A stretch of 64,000 nt of DNA from Candidatus Marithrix sp. (GCA_016744775.1 JADGDS010000006.1:1-64000), one strand, 5' to 3'. Positions 17,816-27,057 are shown, counted from the stretch's first letter. Notes: generated by a model from the sequence alone, not told the origin. Program-made: numbers and translations.

Positions 17816-20221
17816 CTATTCAGGTTTAGTTTCCCAACTAAACACCTGCATAACTGTCTGCGTTAAAGGTTTTACGGACCGAAAGCCTTTTTCGTTGCTT
17901 CCAAACCCAGCTTCAGCAAATAAGTAATATAAGTCATTTTGATCTGCTGTGAATTTATTATTATCTCTGGTTTTTGGTAGGCTTGCTTGCGCTAAAAAGC
18001 TGAAATCAGTTCTCATAGTGTTGGCTTCGGCTTGAACTGCAATGATGATCATACGTTCTATACCTACCGTCTCCACATCTGGTTCTCCTTTAAACCAATC
18101 ATCATTACCAGCTCCAATCCGGTTAGACGCGCCCGGTTCAGGATATAGGGCGGTGATACCGTAAGCACTATCTATAAACAGCATGGTGACATCGCTAGCG
18201 TATTGACTCTTATTTTGGACTTTAAAAGTCAACTCATTGCCCGGAGACAACACTGGCATTTTATCAATCCCAAAACTATTTCCATCTCCTTCTGGAATAG
18301 CACTAATATCAACTCTTTGAGCAAACTTACTGCTAACCGTAGTTTTAGTGGATAAACGCAACAGATTAATTACCTTAGCAATGGATTGAAAGCTGTTGAC
18401 TACAACTTCACGTAGTTGTTCTGGGGTTTTATTCAAGCGGATGGAATGAGTTTTAGTTGCTCCAGTTTCAATCAGTTGCCCTGTAGATGGCAATAGCCAA
18501 AGTTGATCCGACTTGATTAATAAGCGTAAGTCTGCTTTAGTATCCTCTGGCTCAACCCAATTAATTTTTATGCCGCTAGTTTGTTGCTCTTTAGAAAGTT
18601 CTAACAACACTTTTTGTGCTAGTGGATGTTCTACCGTTTCGGGTGGTAAGGCAACTGTTAATGTTAATGACACAGACGGCTTAACCAATCTTGCCCAAAC
18701 ATTTTCGGGTATATCTTTGACTTCTAAAACTGGCTTGTTATTGAATTCCACCGGTTTAAGACGACTTTCCAATATTTTCGCCCTTTCGATTTCCACATAG
18801 CCCAAAACTTCATCATCGTTTGCGGTTGGACTAGGCAAAACTGCCAAAATACTGCCTTTATCTAATTGATGCAATTGCCCCGCTGCTATCTTTAATTTAT
18901 TACGATGTATTTTCAGAGACCATTGTGAGATATATTTTTTATCATCACTTCTAAAAACCAAACTATCTAATTTAGTGCCTTCAAATAAAGGAGTTGGGCT
19001 GAGATGATTTTCAGCTGCATAACGGTGCAAGATCTGTTGTGCCGCTTGACGATAACTGATGCCATCATTTTGCGCTAAAACTTCAGCCAAAATATAAGTA
19101 AACAAACCATAAGTTTTATTTTCTTCACCTAATGGCATTTCTGACGTGAGTTGATCAGTTTGAGCAGCATAAAAAGCCACATAGTCACCTTTTAAAGTTT
19201 TGCTATTATCATCATGATCCAAAAAGGTTTCTGACTCAGTAGATTCAGTCAAAATTTGACTAGGAATACCAAGCTCTTTTGGAGAAATTTTACGCTCGCG
19301 AAGACCCTTAACCTTTACACCTTTTAACATAGTGCCAGAATGACAACTATCAAAAACTGCCCAAATAAAAACACCTTTATCACGCAAAGCGGTTATCCAC
19401 TGATTCATCTCATTATCTAACAGCGCGTTTTCCACAGCTTTAGTTTCATCTTGCCAAACACCAATATCTCTAGGCAGGAAAAATTCATCTAAGCCATCAT
19501 TTTCACCGTGGTTTTGTTGATTTAAAGATACGGGTTGTTGAGAACCATGCCCAGAAAAGTACACAAATAGATAATCATCTGGTTTCACATCTTGAGCCAG
19601 ACGTTTAAAAGAATCTAAGATATTTTGTCGAGTAGGCAAGCGTCCACTATCTATCACATTATCAGTTAAAATATGAATATTATTATCAGCAAAGCCTTTC
19701 TCTAACAAAACACCTTTAAGTAAAGCGACATCATTAGTAGGGCCTTGTAACTGATACTTTTCATCTAAATTAGGATAATGAGAAACACCGACTAATAAAG
19801 CGTGCTTTGTTGGAGTACTGGAGACTTTTTCTGGCGTAATAGTTGGAACTTCATCAGGCTTAGGGCATTCACAAGGTTTATTATTAGAAATATCTTTCAT
19901 TGTTTCATTCTTCTGAACACCATTATTATCAGTTGTTTTCTTTTCAAACCCCGGTGGTGCGTATATTATCATCACCACAATAAGCACAGCTCCAAAAAGC
20001 GCAAACAAAGTACCCGGTGCAGCATTTTTGAAAGTAAGATTCATTTCCCCGACTTTCGCAGAAAATTCACTACCGTCTTTACCAGTATCAGAAGACTGAA
20101 AAACACCTTTAACAAATAAACGATAGCCAAGTACAATACTAACAAGCCCTACAATCACAATTGAAAGACGAAATATTAGTAAATAAACAAGTTTGAATAT
20201 GTCAATAGTAATATTATCCAT
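17816..20221 (-). CDS. Membrane-anchored caspase-like (peptidase C14) protein
   Basis: 801 residues. Two transmembrane helices (about 11-38 and 70-88) precede a linker and a caspase/metacaspase catalytic domain (about 139-385): KHALLVGVSHY, the catalytic His225 in YFSGHGSQ and Cys293 in FDSCHSGT. The C-terminal third (about 640-790) resembles the DUF4384 beta domain (LTFKVQNKS...ALYPEPG...) often found behind bacterial caspases. The side of the membrane holding the protease domain cannot be decided from charges. It is the first gene of a two-gene operon with the TPR-CHAT protein; no toxin or gasdermin-like gene is adjacent. Role unknown; regulated proteolysis is the likely activity. Confidence 0.9.
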   Translation of the reverse strand: MDNITIDIFKLVYLLIFRLSIVIVGLVSIVLGYRLFVKGVFQSSDTGKDGSEFSAKVGEMNLTFKNAAPGTLFALFGAVLIVVMIIYAPPGFEKKTTDNNGVQKNETMKDISNNKPCECPKPDEVPTITPEKVSSTPTKHALLVGVSHYPNLDEKYQLQGPTNDVALLKGVLLEKGFADNNIHILTDNVIDSGRLPTRQNILDSFKRLAQDVKPDDYLFVYFSGHGSQQPVSLNQQNHGENDGLDEFFLPRDIGVWQDETKAVENALLDNEMNQWITALRDKGVFIWAVFDSCHSGTMLKGVKVKGLRERKISPKELGIPSQILTESTESETFLDHDDNSKTLKGDYVAFYAAQTDQLTSEMPLGEENKTYGLFTYILAEVLAQNDGISYRQAAQQILHRYAAENHLSPTPLFEGTKLDSLVFRSDDKKYISQWSLKIHRNKLKIAAGQLHQLDKGSILAVLPSPTANDDEVLGYVEIERAKILESRLKPVEFNNKPVLEVKDIPENVWARLVKPSVSLTLTVALPPETVEHPLAQKVLLELSKEQQTSGIKINWVEPEDTKADLRLLIKSDQLWLLPSTGQLIETGATKTHSIRLNKTPEQLREVVVNSFQSIAKVINLLRLSTKTTVSSKFAQRVDISAIPEGDGNSFGIDKMPVLSPGNELTFKVQNKSQYASDVTMLFIDSAYGITALYPEPGASNRIGAGNDDWFKGEPDVETVGIERMIIIAVQAEANTMRTDFSFLAQASLPKTRDNNKFTADQNDLYYLFAEAGFGSNEKGFRSVKPLTQTVMQVFSWETKPE

Positions 20222-20360
20222 TTATTTTACCCTTATAAGTTGGTCGAATATAAATAATATCACATTATGTTTAAGTTAGTATTTTTCAGTAATCTAAAAG
20301 TTGCAATGATTTGAGTCAATATTTGCTAGCAAGTCGCGGAATTGCATTTATTGGCTATGG

Positions 20361-21311
20361 CTAAATAAATTCCAAAATCGCTTGACGTTCTATTTCTAAT
20401 TCTTGTTGATTTTTGTCTAATTGCATTCTACTAAATTCATCAATTTCTAATCCTTGAACAATGGAAATTGTTCCATTGTGTACTGTTACTGGATATGAGT
20501 ATATTATTCCTTCTTTAATTCCATAGCTACCATCACTTGGTATTGCCATACTTACCCATTTATCTGTGCCTTTTACCCAATCACGCATATGTGATATAGC
20601 TGCATAAGCGGCAGAAGCAGCACTTGATTTGCCTCGTATTTCAATTATACGAGTTCCGCGTTGTTGTACGCAAGGCATTAACTCATTAATAAACCATTTT
20701 TTATCTACATTTGTTGTGGCATAACGAATATCTGTATATTGGGAAGCTGAATGATTACCCCAAATAATAACATTGTTAATTTCAGCTACATTCACTTGTA
20801 ATTTTGTTGCTAATTGATGTACTAAACGGTTATGATCAAGGCGTGTCATCGCAGTAAATTGTTCAGGTGCTAAATCTGGAGCGCAACGCATTGCGATATA
20901 AGCATTGGTATTGGCTGGATTACCAACCACTACTACTTTTACATTAGGATTGGCATAATAATTTAATGCTTTACCTTGTATTTTAAAAATTTCTGCATTG
21001 GCTTTGATCAAATCTGCTCTTTGCATCTCTTTAGTACGTGGTGCTGCACCAACTAGAAAAGCATATTCGACATCAGTAAAAGCCGTTTTTACATCATCTG
21101 TTATTATGATGTCATATAATAATGGATAAGCACAATCATTCAATTCCATGCCTACACCATTTAAGTGCTTTATTATAGAAGGAAGTTCTAATAGATGTAA
21201 AATAATAGGTTGATCAGATCCAAATAATTCGCCGGAAGCTATGCGAAATACTAATGAATAAGCAATTTGCCCCGCGCCGCCTGTTACTACAATACGTACT
21301 GGTGGTTTCAT
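20361..21311 (-). CDS. mdh: Malate dehydrogenase (cytosolic-type)
   Basis: Oxidises malate to oxaloacetate with NAD(P)+. 316 residues of the MDH type 2 group: the Rossmann motif [12 protein letters not shown] at the N-terminus, [23 protein letters not shown], the catalytic segment TRLDHNR and the histidine in [10 protein letters not shown]. An SD-like AAGGAG lies 9-14 bp before the ATG. The gene is divergent from gdhA with a 42-bp gap. It ends slightly early compared with many MDHs. A decayed copy of its 3' end lies at 10742-10863. Confidence 0.95.
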   Translation of the reverse strand: MKPPVRIVVTGGAGQIAYSLVFRIASGELFGSDQPIILHLLELPSIIKHLNGVGMELNDCAYPLLYDIIITDDVKTAFTDVEYAFLVGAAPRTKEMQRADLIKANAEIFKIQGKALNYYANPNVKVVVVGNPANTNAYIAMRCAPDLAPEQFTAMTRLDHNRLVHQLATKLQVNVAEINNVIIWGNHSASQYTDIRYATTNVDKKWFINELMPCVQQRGTRIIEIRGKSSAASAAYAAISHMRDWVKGTDKWVSMAIPSDGSYGIKEGIIYSYPVTVHNGTISIVQGLEIDEFSRMQLDKNQQELEIERQAILEFI

Positions 21312-21353
21312 AATATATACTCCTTTAATTAATTATAACAGAAGACTTTAGCT

Positions 21354-22712
21354 ATGATGATAGGTAATACAGTTCAAGAACAGCTTGATCATTTTATGGA
21401 TGGTTTGAAACGTCGCAATCCGGGTGAAGATGAATTTCATCAAGCTGTTTATGAAGTGGCGGCAAATATTATACCATTTATCTTTAATAAATCAGTTTAT
21501 CAAGAAGCCAATATTTTAGAACGTTTAACTGAACCAGATAGAATCATTACCTTTCGTGTTTGCTGGGAAGATGATGAGGCTAATATCAGAGTTAATCGTG
21601 GCTATCGAGTTCAACATTGTAACGCAATTGGACCATATAAAGGTGGAATTCGTTTCCATCATGATGTCAGTCGTAGTATCTTAAAATTCCTTGCATTTGA
21701 ACAAACCTTTAAAAATAGTCTTACTGGATTACCAATGGGAGGCGCGAAAGGTGGTGCTGATTTTAATCCTAAAGGTAAATCTGATCGTGAAGTTATGCGC
21801 TTTTGTCAAGCTTTTATGACTGAACTTTACCGTCATATTGGTCCATTTACTGATGTTCCAGCCGGTGATATTGGAGTTGGTGCTAGAGAAATTAGTTATT
21901 TGTTTGGTCAATATAAGCGGCTGGCGAATGAATTTACTGGTGTACTTACAGGTAAAGGATTAGCTTTTGGCGGTAGCTTAATTCGTAGTGAAGCCACTGG
22001 TTATGGTGCAGTATATATTATGGAAGATATGCTCAAATACCATAAACAAACTATAGAAGGCAAAACTATTGTTGTTTCAGGCTCTGGTAATGTTGCACAA
22101 TATACTGTAGAAAAAGCTATAGAATTAGGTGGTAAAGTAGTTACAATGTCTGATTCTAGCGGATTTATCTATGATCCTGATGGAATTGATAAACAGAAAC
22201 TAGCTTTTATTAAGGAATTAAAACAAAAAAGACGTGGACGTATTTCAGAATATGCAAGCGAATTTCAAGTAGAATTCTATGCAAAACAACGACCTTGGTC
22301 AGTACCCTGCGATCTTGCCTTTCCATGTGCGACTCAAAATGAAATTAATGCTGAAGAAGCAGAAACCTTAGTAAAAAATGGTTGCATAGCAATTTCAGAA
22401 GGAGCCAATATGCCAACTGAACAAGCTGGCATTAATATTTTCCAACAATCCAATATTTTATATCTTCCTAGTAAAGCAGCAAATGCGGGTGGTGTAGCAG
22501 TATCTGGTTTAGAAATGACCCAAAATAGTATGCGCTTATCATGGTCAAGAGAAGAATTAGATCAGCGGCTACGTAAAATTATGTTAGATATACATAGTAA
22601 GTGTGTTGAATATGGAAAAGAAGAAGATGGAACCGTGGATTATCTAAAAGGGGCTAATATAGCAGGCTTTATTAAAGTTGCTGATGCTATATTAGCTTAT
22701 GGGGTTTTATGA
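21354..22712 (+). CDS. gdhA: Glutamate dehydrogenase, NADP-type
   Basis: Catalyses reversible reductive amination of 2-oxoglutarate to glutamate; hexameric short-type enzyme. 452 residues with NRGYRVQHCNAIGPYKGGIRF-type substrate region, KGGIRFHHDVS, the catalytic-lysine stretch LPMGGAKGGADF, the D-containing PAGDIGVGAREI, and the dinucleotide motif VVSGSGNVAQYT. Two consecutive ATGs (21354, 21357) are possible starts. It is divergent from mdh, so carbon (malate) and nitrogen (glutamate) nodes are head to head with a very short shared control region. Confidence 0.95.
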   Translation: MMIGNTVQEQLDHFMDGLKRRNPGEDEFHQAVYEVAANIIPFIFNKSVYQEANILERLTEPDRIITFRVCWEDDEANIRVNRGYRVQHCNAIGPYKGGIRFHHDVSRSILKFLAFEQTFKNSLTGLPMGGAKGGADFNPKGKSDREVMRFCQAFMTELYRHIGPFTDVPAGDIGVGAREISYLFGQYKRLANEFTGVLTGKGLAFGGSLIRSEATGYGAVYIMEDMLKYHKQTIEGKTIVVSGSGNVAQYTVEKAIELGGKVVTMSDSSGFIYDPDGIDKQKLAFIKELKQKRRGRISEYASEFQVEFYAKQRPWSVPCDLAFPCATQNEINAEEAETLVKNGCIAISEGANMPTEQAGINIFQQSNILYLPSKAANAGGVAVSGLEMTQNSMRLSWSREELDQRLRKIMLDIHSKCVEYGKEEDGTVDYLKGANIAGFIKVADAILAYGVL

Positions 22713-22728
22713 TTTTCTAAGCATAATT

Positions 22729-22932
22729 TTATACAGTTGCTGGAGTTTTGGAAATAGAACAAGCCTTTTCCACCGCCTCAATACGTGCTTGACAGTTTTT
22801 ATAAGCTTCAGTGGCATCAGCAATTAAACTAACTAATTGATCAATATCAGGTTCATCAGTTTCAGCCATTGTTTTAGCAATTTGCTTAAGTTTATTGTAA
22901 TTTTCTATATATGATTCTGCGGCTTGTGACAT
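22729..22932 (-). CDS. xseB: Exodeoxyribonuclease VII small subunit
   Basis: 67 residues from ATG 22932 (MSQAAESYIENYNKLKQI). The pattern of one helical hairpin, the acidic P-D-I-D-Q-L, and KNCQARIEAVEKA match XseB, which binds XseA to form the ssDNA exonuclease that degrades ends to oligonucleotides. The start is 2 bp after the stop of the upstream DUF4143 ATPase, so it may be coupled to that gene. XseA is encoded 10 kb away at 32296-33618; in most gammaproteobacteria xseB is linked to ispA/dxs instead. The short family makes this call moderately certain. Confidence 0.75.
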   Translation of the reverse strand: MSQAAESYIENYNKLKQIAKTMAETDEPDIDQLVSLIADATEAYKNCQARIEAVEKACSISKTPATV

Positions 22933-22934
22933 AA

Positions 22935-24065
22935 TTAATTTTTTAACCAAGGAGGGTTTGAGAAATATAAAAATGGATTAGTGATACTAATTCCATTCTT
23001 ATCATATGCTTGCTTTAGGTTTGCAACAATTTGTGTTGTTTTTTTAGCTTCTAGTTTTTTTGCATAGTAATTTAATGATTTTGAGAGTTTATCATCACTA
23101 TATTTTACTTCAATAAGTTCTTCTATAATGCCTTCTTTTAAAATCACAAAGTCTATTTCTCTGCCTTCCTTGTCGCGAATATAACGTAATTCATAACGAT
23201 AGCCTTCATAGTCTTCTAAATAATGCAATCTCTTTAACAAAGTTGTGGCAATAAGGTTTTCAAATCGCGCCCCTTTTTCATCTATAGTATCAGCATTATC
23301 AAAAAAATAAACTTTAGCTGGTTTTAGAATAGCGCGAGGTATGGATTGCGTATAAGGTAAAACTCTAAAGATTAAATACATTCTTTCCAGAATTTCTAAC
23401 CATGATTTTACTGTTTGTGGTGCGACTTGTAAATCTTGTGCTAGATTTGAAACTACTATCATTCCTCCGACTCGTGTTCTTAATAAATCTACTAATAATG
23501 AAATTCCTTGTATATTTTTAATAGATTCCAGATCACGAATATCTTCACGTAAAACGCGATTAAAACGTTCCCTTTTCCAACGCCTACTTTCACGCAAATT
23601 TCCACTAAGAAAAGGTTCAGGAAAACCTCCTAGCGTCATGAGACGATCAAAAATTTCATATTGATTTAAATCAACAGGAGCTTCATCTAAAGTGAAAGGA
23701 TGAAGTCTCCAATAATGATAACGTCCTAATAAAGAATCACCACCACGACGATAAACATCAAGTCTAGCAGAACCTGTGACTAGAATAGAATGCTCATTGC
23801 CAACCACATCATAAACACCTTTAATCCAACTTTTCCAACGTGGAAATTTATGAAGTTCATCAAATATAAGTAAATCGTCATTATGAGACCATTTATGTTC
23901 TAATATATTGTGACGATCTTGATCATAATCCCAGTTAAAATAACGACCATTAGTTGTAGAAAGTAGTTTTTTTGCTAAAGTGGTTTTACCAACTTGCCGT
24001 GGTCCACCAATAAATACCATCTTTTTTTGTAAATCTTGCTGAATAGCAGCAGTAATATATCTCAT
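22935..24065 (-). CDS. ATP-binding protein of the AAA_14/DUF4143 family
   Basis: 376 residues. Walker A GGPRQVGKTTLAKKLL (about 19-34), Walker B DDLLIFDELHKFPRWK near 62-77 (also the SARLDVYRRGGDSLLGRY arginine-finger region), and a DUF4143 C-terminus with an Archaeal-Holliday-junction-like nuclease core (EIDFVILKEGIIEELIEVKYS: E-x(n)-E-V-K). Function unknown; the family is widespread and mobile and has been suggested to act in conflict or plasmid maintenance. A 24-bp perfect inverted repeat begins 7 bp upstream of its ATG. xseB follows after 2 bp. Confidence 0.88.
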   Translation of the reverse strand: MRYITAAIQQDLQKKMVFIGGPRQVGKTTLAKKLLSTTNGRYFNWDYDQDRHNILEHKWSHNDDLLIFDELHKFPRWKSWIKGVYDVVGNEHSILVTGSARLDVYRRGGDSLLGRYHYWRLHPFTLDEAPVDLNQYEIFDRLMTLGGFPEPFLSGNLRESRRWKRERFNRVLREDIRDLESIKNIQGISLLVDLLRTRVGGMIVVSNLAQDLQVAPQTVKSWLEILERMYLIFRVLPYTQSIPRAILKPAKVYFFDNADTIDEKGARFENLIATTLLKRLHYLEDYEGYRYELRYIRDKEGREIDFVILKEGIIEELIEVKYSDDKLSKSLNYYAKKLEAKKTTQIVANLKQAYDKNGISITNPFLYFSNPPWLKN

Positions 24066-24071
24066 CTGGCT

Positions 24072-24125
24072 ATTTTAAAGCCTACTTTAAAATAGTCAAG
24101 GCTATTTTAAAGTAGGCTTTAAAAT
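24072..24125. promoter_or_regulatory. 24-bp perfect inverted repeat before DUF4143 ATPase gene
   Basis: Arms 24072-24095 and 24102-24125 are perfect reverse complements separated by 6 nt (TCAAGG). Each arm is AT-rich with an embedded TTTAAAG-CC-TACTTTAAA core, so sub-palindromes also exist. It lies within the 5' leader/promoter region of the ATPase and could be an operator, an RNA hairpin sequestering the SD, or a terminator. Confidence 0.85.
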
Positions 24126-24157
24126 CTAATAAATTTGGTTTATATTTCTCATAATAA

Positions 24158-24186
24158 TTGATCAATTTAATATTATATAGTATAAT
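24158..24186 (+). promoter_or_regulatory. Sigma-70-type promoter of the DUF4189 gene
   Basis: TTGATC (24158-24163) and TATAAT (24181-24186) are separated by 17 bp, followed by SD GGAGAA and ATG 24215. This supports the ATG at 24215 over the in-frame upstream codon at 24158, which lies inside the -35. Confidence 0.75.
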
Positions 24187-24214
24187 AAGAAGGGTTATTA
24201 ATCGGAGAACCCTT

Positions 24215-24595
24215 ATGTCACGCACATTATTAATTAAATTAGTATTAAGCATAATACTATTTTTAAGTTATCAACAAGTTTTTGCCGCAAATAAATATGG
24301 CGCAATTGCTTATTCTAGTTCAACTGGCGCACATGGTTATGCCTATAATAATAAGAGTCAATATTCTGCAAAAAGACGGGCAATACGTTTATGTCGAATA
24401 CGTGCAAGCAAAAAAGATTGTAAAGTGATCATTGGATTTAAAAATGGTTGCGGCGCACTCGCTAAAGGATATAATGGTAAATTTGGCTTCGGTTCGGGTG
24501 TTCAAAAAACAGTAGCTAAACGTCATGCTTTAAATGTATGTAGCCGCTATACCAATCGTTGCCGTGTTATTCGTACAGTATGTACTGATAAATAA
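24215..24595 (+). CDS. Secreted DUF4189 domain protein
   Basis: 126 residues from the ATG at 24215, which has a good SD (GGAGAA) and promoter. A signal peptide (residues 1-23, ending FAA) is followed by a DUF4189-like domain: AIAYSSSTGAHGYAYN, then SAKRRAIRLCRIR, CKVIIGFKNGCGALA and a C-terminal CRVIRTVCT. The four or more cysteines would form disulfides in the periplasm. These small basic proteins have no known function. tatD follows after 4 bp, so the two may be co-transcribed. Confidence 0.85.
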   Translation: MSRTLLIKLVLSIILFLSYQQVFAANKYGAIAYSSSTGAHGYAYNNKSQYSAKRRAIRLCRIRASKKDCKVIIGFKNGCGALAKGYNGKFGFGSGVQKTVAKRHALNVCSRYTNRCRVIRTVCTDK

Positions 24596-24599
24596 TTTT

Positions 24600-25370
24600 A
24601 TGTTAGTTGATTCTCATTGTCATTTAGATTTAATTAAAGATAGCAATCCAGAAACTCTGGTTGCTGATGCTCAAGCTCAAGGTGTGAGCTATTTTTTAAC
24701 TGTTGCTATTAATTTGGATCATGTTCCTACTTTATTAGATATTGCTCGGCGTATGGATAATGTCTTTACATCAGTAGGTATTCATCCAACTACTAATCCT
24801 GAATCAATTGTTGATGTTGCTAAACTTGTAAGCCTAGCTGATGATGCTAATGTTATTGCCATAGGCGAAACTGGTTTAGATTATTTTCGTAGTGAAGGTG
24901 ATTTAAGTTGGCAGCGACAGCGTTTTCGTACACATATTCAAGCCGCTAAAGAAATTGATAAGCCCTTAATTATTCATACTCGTGAGGCGGCAGAAGATAC
25001 TTTAAGAATTTTAGCTGAGGAAAATGCAGCGGCAGTTGGTGGTATTATGCACTGTTTCGTTGAAGATTGGGAAGTGGCTCAAAAAGCTATGGATATGGGA
25101 TTTTATATTTCTTTTTCTGGTATTGTCACTTTTAAAAGTGCCAAACAGATACAAGATGTCGCTAAAAAAATGCCCTTAGATCGTATGTTGGTAGAAACAG
25201 ATTCGCCTTATTTAGCCCCAGTGCCACATCGTGGCAAAACGAATCAACCTGCCTATGTACGTCATGTAGCTGAATATCTTGCTAATTTAAGGCAAGATAG
25301 TTTTGATAATATTGCACAAGCAACTACGAATAATTTCTTGCAATTAAACAGCAAATATATTAAAGTGTAA
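24600..25370 (+). CDS. tatD: TatD family metal-dependent deoxyribonuclease
   Basis: 256 residues from the ATG at 24600 (MLVDSHCHLDL); the frame extends upstream but within the DUF4189 gene. TatD-family metal ligands are visible: HCHLD at the start, GETGLDYF (Glu), HTREA (His), MHCF (His) and ETDSPYLAP (Asp). In the family the enzyme is a 3'-5' DNase/hydrolase of the amidohydrolase TIM-barrel type. Length is normal (about 255-265). In many gammaproteobacteria this paralog (ycfH) sits near holB and pilZ; here it is behind DUF4189. Confidence 0.93.
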   Translation: MLVDSHCHLDLIKDSNPETLVADAQAQGVSYFLTVAINLDHVPTLLDIARRMDNVFTSVGIHPTTNPESIVDVAKLVSLADDANVIAIGETGLDYFRSEGDLSWQRQRFRTHIQAAKEIDKPLIIHTREAAEDTLRILAEENAAAVGGIMHCFVEDWEVAQKAMDMGFYISFSGIVTFKSAKQIQDVAKKMPLDRMLVETDSPYLAPVPHRGKTNQPAYVRHVAEYLANLRQDSFDNIAQATTNNFLQLNSKYIKV

Positions 25371-25403
25371 TATTAAATATTATTAATTACTAATAAAGAA
25401 TTT

Positions 25404-25622
25404 ATGTCTAAAGAAGATAACATTGAAATGGACGGTACAGTTGTAGAAACTTTACCTAATACTACATTCCGTGTGAAATTAGAAAATGATCATGTTGTTA
25501 CTGCGCATATTTCTGGAAGAATGCGCAAACATTATATCCGTATATTAACTGGTGATAAAGTCACTGTACAATTAACACCTTATGATTTAACTAAAGGGCG
25601 TATAACTTATCGCGCTCGTTAA
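25404..25622 (+). CDS. infA: Translation initiation factor IF-1
   Basis: 72 residues, exactly the expected length. The S1/OB-fold signature [20 protein letters not shown], then [14 protein letters not shown] and the end [11 protein letters not shown] are diagnostic. IF-1 binds the ribosomal A site during initiation. It lies 33 bp after tatD and is followed by a nested hairpin. Confidence 0.97.
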   Translation: MSKEDNIEMDGTVVETLPNTTFRVKLENDHVVTAHISGRMRKHYIRILTGDKVTVQLTPYDLTKGRITYRAR

Positions 25623-25646
25623 TTCACTGTCATAAAGTTCAGCTTT

Positions 25647-25690
25647 GGAGTTCAAAGGCTTTGTAAAATCAAAGCTACGCTTTGTACTCC
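25647..25690 (+). terminator. Nested hairpin after infA (terminator-like or dispersed repeat)
   Basis: Outer arms GGAGTTCAAAG (25647-25657) and CTTTGTACTCC (25680-25690) pair with one mismatch; inside is a second perfect stem GCTTTG-TAAAAT-CAAAGC (25658-25675). There is no clean U-run, so it may be a dispersed repeat rather than an intrinsic terminator. Confidence 0.6.
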
Positions 25691-25779
25691 AGAACCCTTC
25701 TCCTCCTCCCCAATTTAGACATAATCTTTACAGAATGTAGTATAATTATAGGCTTTTAACCTAAAAATAGGAGAAGCTT

Positions 25780-27042
25780 ATGCCAAAAAATGCTTTTTAT
25801 GCCCAATCCGGTGGTGTTACAGCCGTTATTAATGCTAGTGCTTGTGGTGTTATTGAAACTGCGCGTCAACATCCAGATAAAATCGGAAAAGTCTATGCTG
25901 GGCGTAATGGTATTATTGGAGCATTAACTGAAGATTTAATTGATACTAGTCAAGAATCTGATGCTGATATTGCTGCTTTACGTCATACTCCATCTGGTGC
26001 TTTTGGTTCTTGTCGTTTTAAACTTAAAGGTTTGGAAGAAAGTAGAGCTGAATATGAGCGTTTAATTGAAGTGTTTAAGGCGCATGATATTGGTTATTTT
26101 TTCTACAATGGTGGTGGCGATTCTCAAGATACTTCGCATAAAGTGTCACAAATTGGTGAAAAAATGGGTTATCCAATCACCTGTGTTGGTGTACCAAAGA
26201 CTGTTGATAATGATTTGCCAATTACTGATAATTGCCCGGGGTTTGGTTCAGTAGCTAAATATGTAGCAGTTTCTATTCGTGAAGCTAGTTTTGATGTAGC
26301 TTCAATGGCAAAAACTTCAACCAAGATTTTTGTCATGGAAGTAATGGGCAGACATGCTGGTTGGATTGCTGCTGCTGGTGGTATAGCGGCTGAAAAAGAA
26401 GGTGATGCACCGCATATTATTTTATTCCCTGAAATTACTTTTGATCAAGAAAAATTCTTAGCTAAAGTAGATCATTCTGTTAAAACTTATGGTTATTGTT
26501 CGATTGTAGTTTCAGAAGGTGTTAAAAATGCTGAAGGTACATTTTTAGCTGAAGCAGGCGGTAAAGATGCTTTTGGTCATGCTCAATTAGGCGGTGTTGC
26601 TCCAGTAGTTGCCCAAATGATTAAAGATAATTTAGGTTATAAATATCATTGGGCAGTTGCTGATTATTTACAACGCTCTGCTCGTCACATTGCATCTAAA
26701 ACTGATGTTGAGCAAGCATATGCTTTAGGTAAAGCCGCTGTTGAATTAGCTGTAGCTGGTAAAAACGCTGTCATGCCAACAGTAGTACGTACATCTAATA
26801 ATCCATATGCTTGGGAAATTGGTTCAGCGGATTTAGCTGATGTGGCTAATGTTGAAAAAATGATGCCAATGGATTATATATCTGAAGATGGTTTTGGTAT
26901 TACTGAAGCTTGTCGTGAGTATTTACAACCATTGATTTTAGGAGAAGATTATCCTCCGTATAAAGATGGTTTACCACAATATGTCGAATTGAAAAATGTC
27001 GGTGTAGCGAAAAAATTATCCAGTACTTATGAATTGAAATAA
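25780..27042 (+). CDS. pfp: PPi-dependent 6-phosphofructokinase
   Basis: 420 residues. Reversible phosphorylation of fructose-6-phosphate using pyrophosphate instead of ATP. Motifs are YAQSGGVTAVINAS, the nucleotide/PPi site FYNGGGDSQDT, and PKTVDNDLPITDNCPGFGS with the Lys after Pro that is characteristic of PPi-type enzymes (ATP-type bacterial PFKs have Gly there), then the sugar-phosphate loop VMEVMGRHAGWIAA. This form is common in methanotrophs and sulfur oxidisers with a modified Calvin-Benson/RuMP flux. The SD AGGAGA precedes the ATG; a TATAAT at 25741 is a possible -10. Confidence 0.93.
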   Translation: MPKNAFYAQSGGVTAVINASACGVIETARQHPDKIGKVYAGRNGIIGALTEDLIDTSQESDADIAALRHTPSGAFGSCRFKLKGLEESRAEYERLIEVFKAHDIGYFFYNGGGDSQDTSHKVSQIGEKMGYPITCVGVPKTVDNDLPITDNCPGFGSVAKYVAVSIREASFDVASMAKTSTKIFVMEVMGRHAGWIAAAGGIAAEKEGDAPHIILFPEITFDQEKFLAKVDHSVKTYGYCSIVVSEGVKNAEGTFLAEAGGKDAFGHAQLGGVAPVVAQMIKDNLGYKYHWAVADYLQRSARHIASKTDVEQAYALGKAAVELAVAGKNAVMPTVVRTSNNPYAWEIGSADLADVANVEKMMPMDYISEDGFGITEACREYLQPLILGEDYPPYKDGLPQYVELKNVGVAKKLSSTYELK

Positions 27043-27057
27043 GTGTAAATAGTAACA

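Noticed and set aside
24158..24214. Upstream extension of the DUF4189 gene
   Set aside because: It would start within the -35 box; the ATG at 24215 has promoter, SD and an intact signal peptide.
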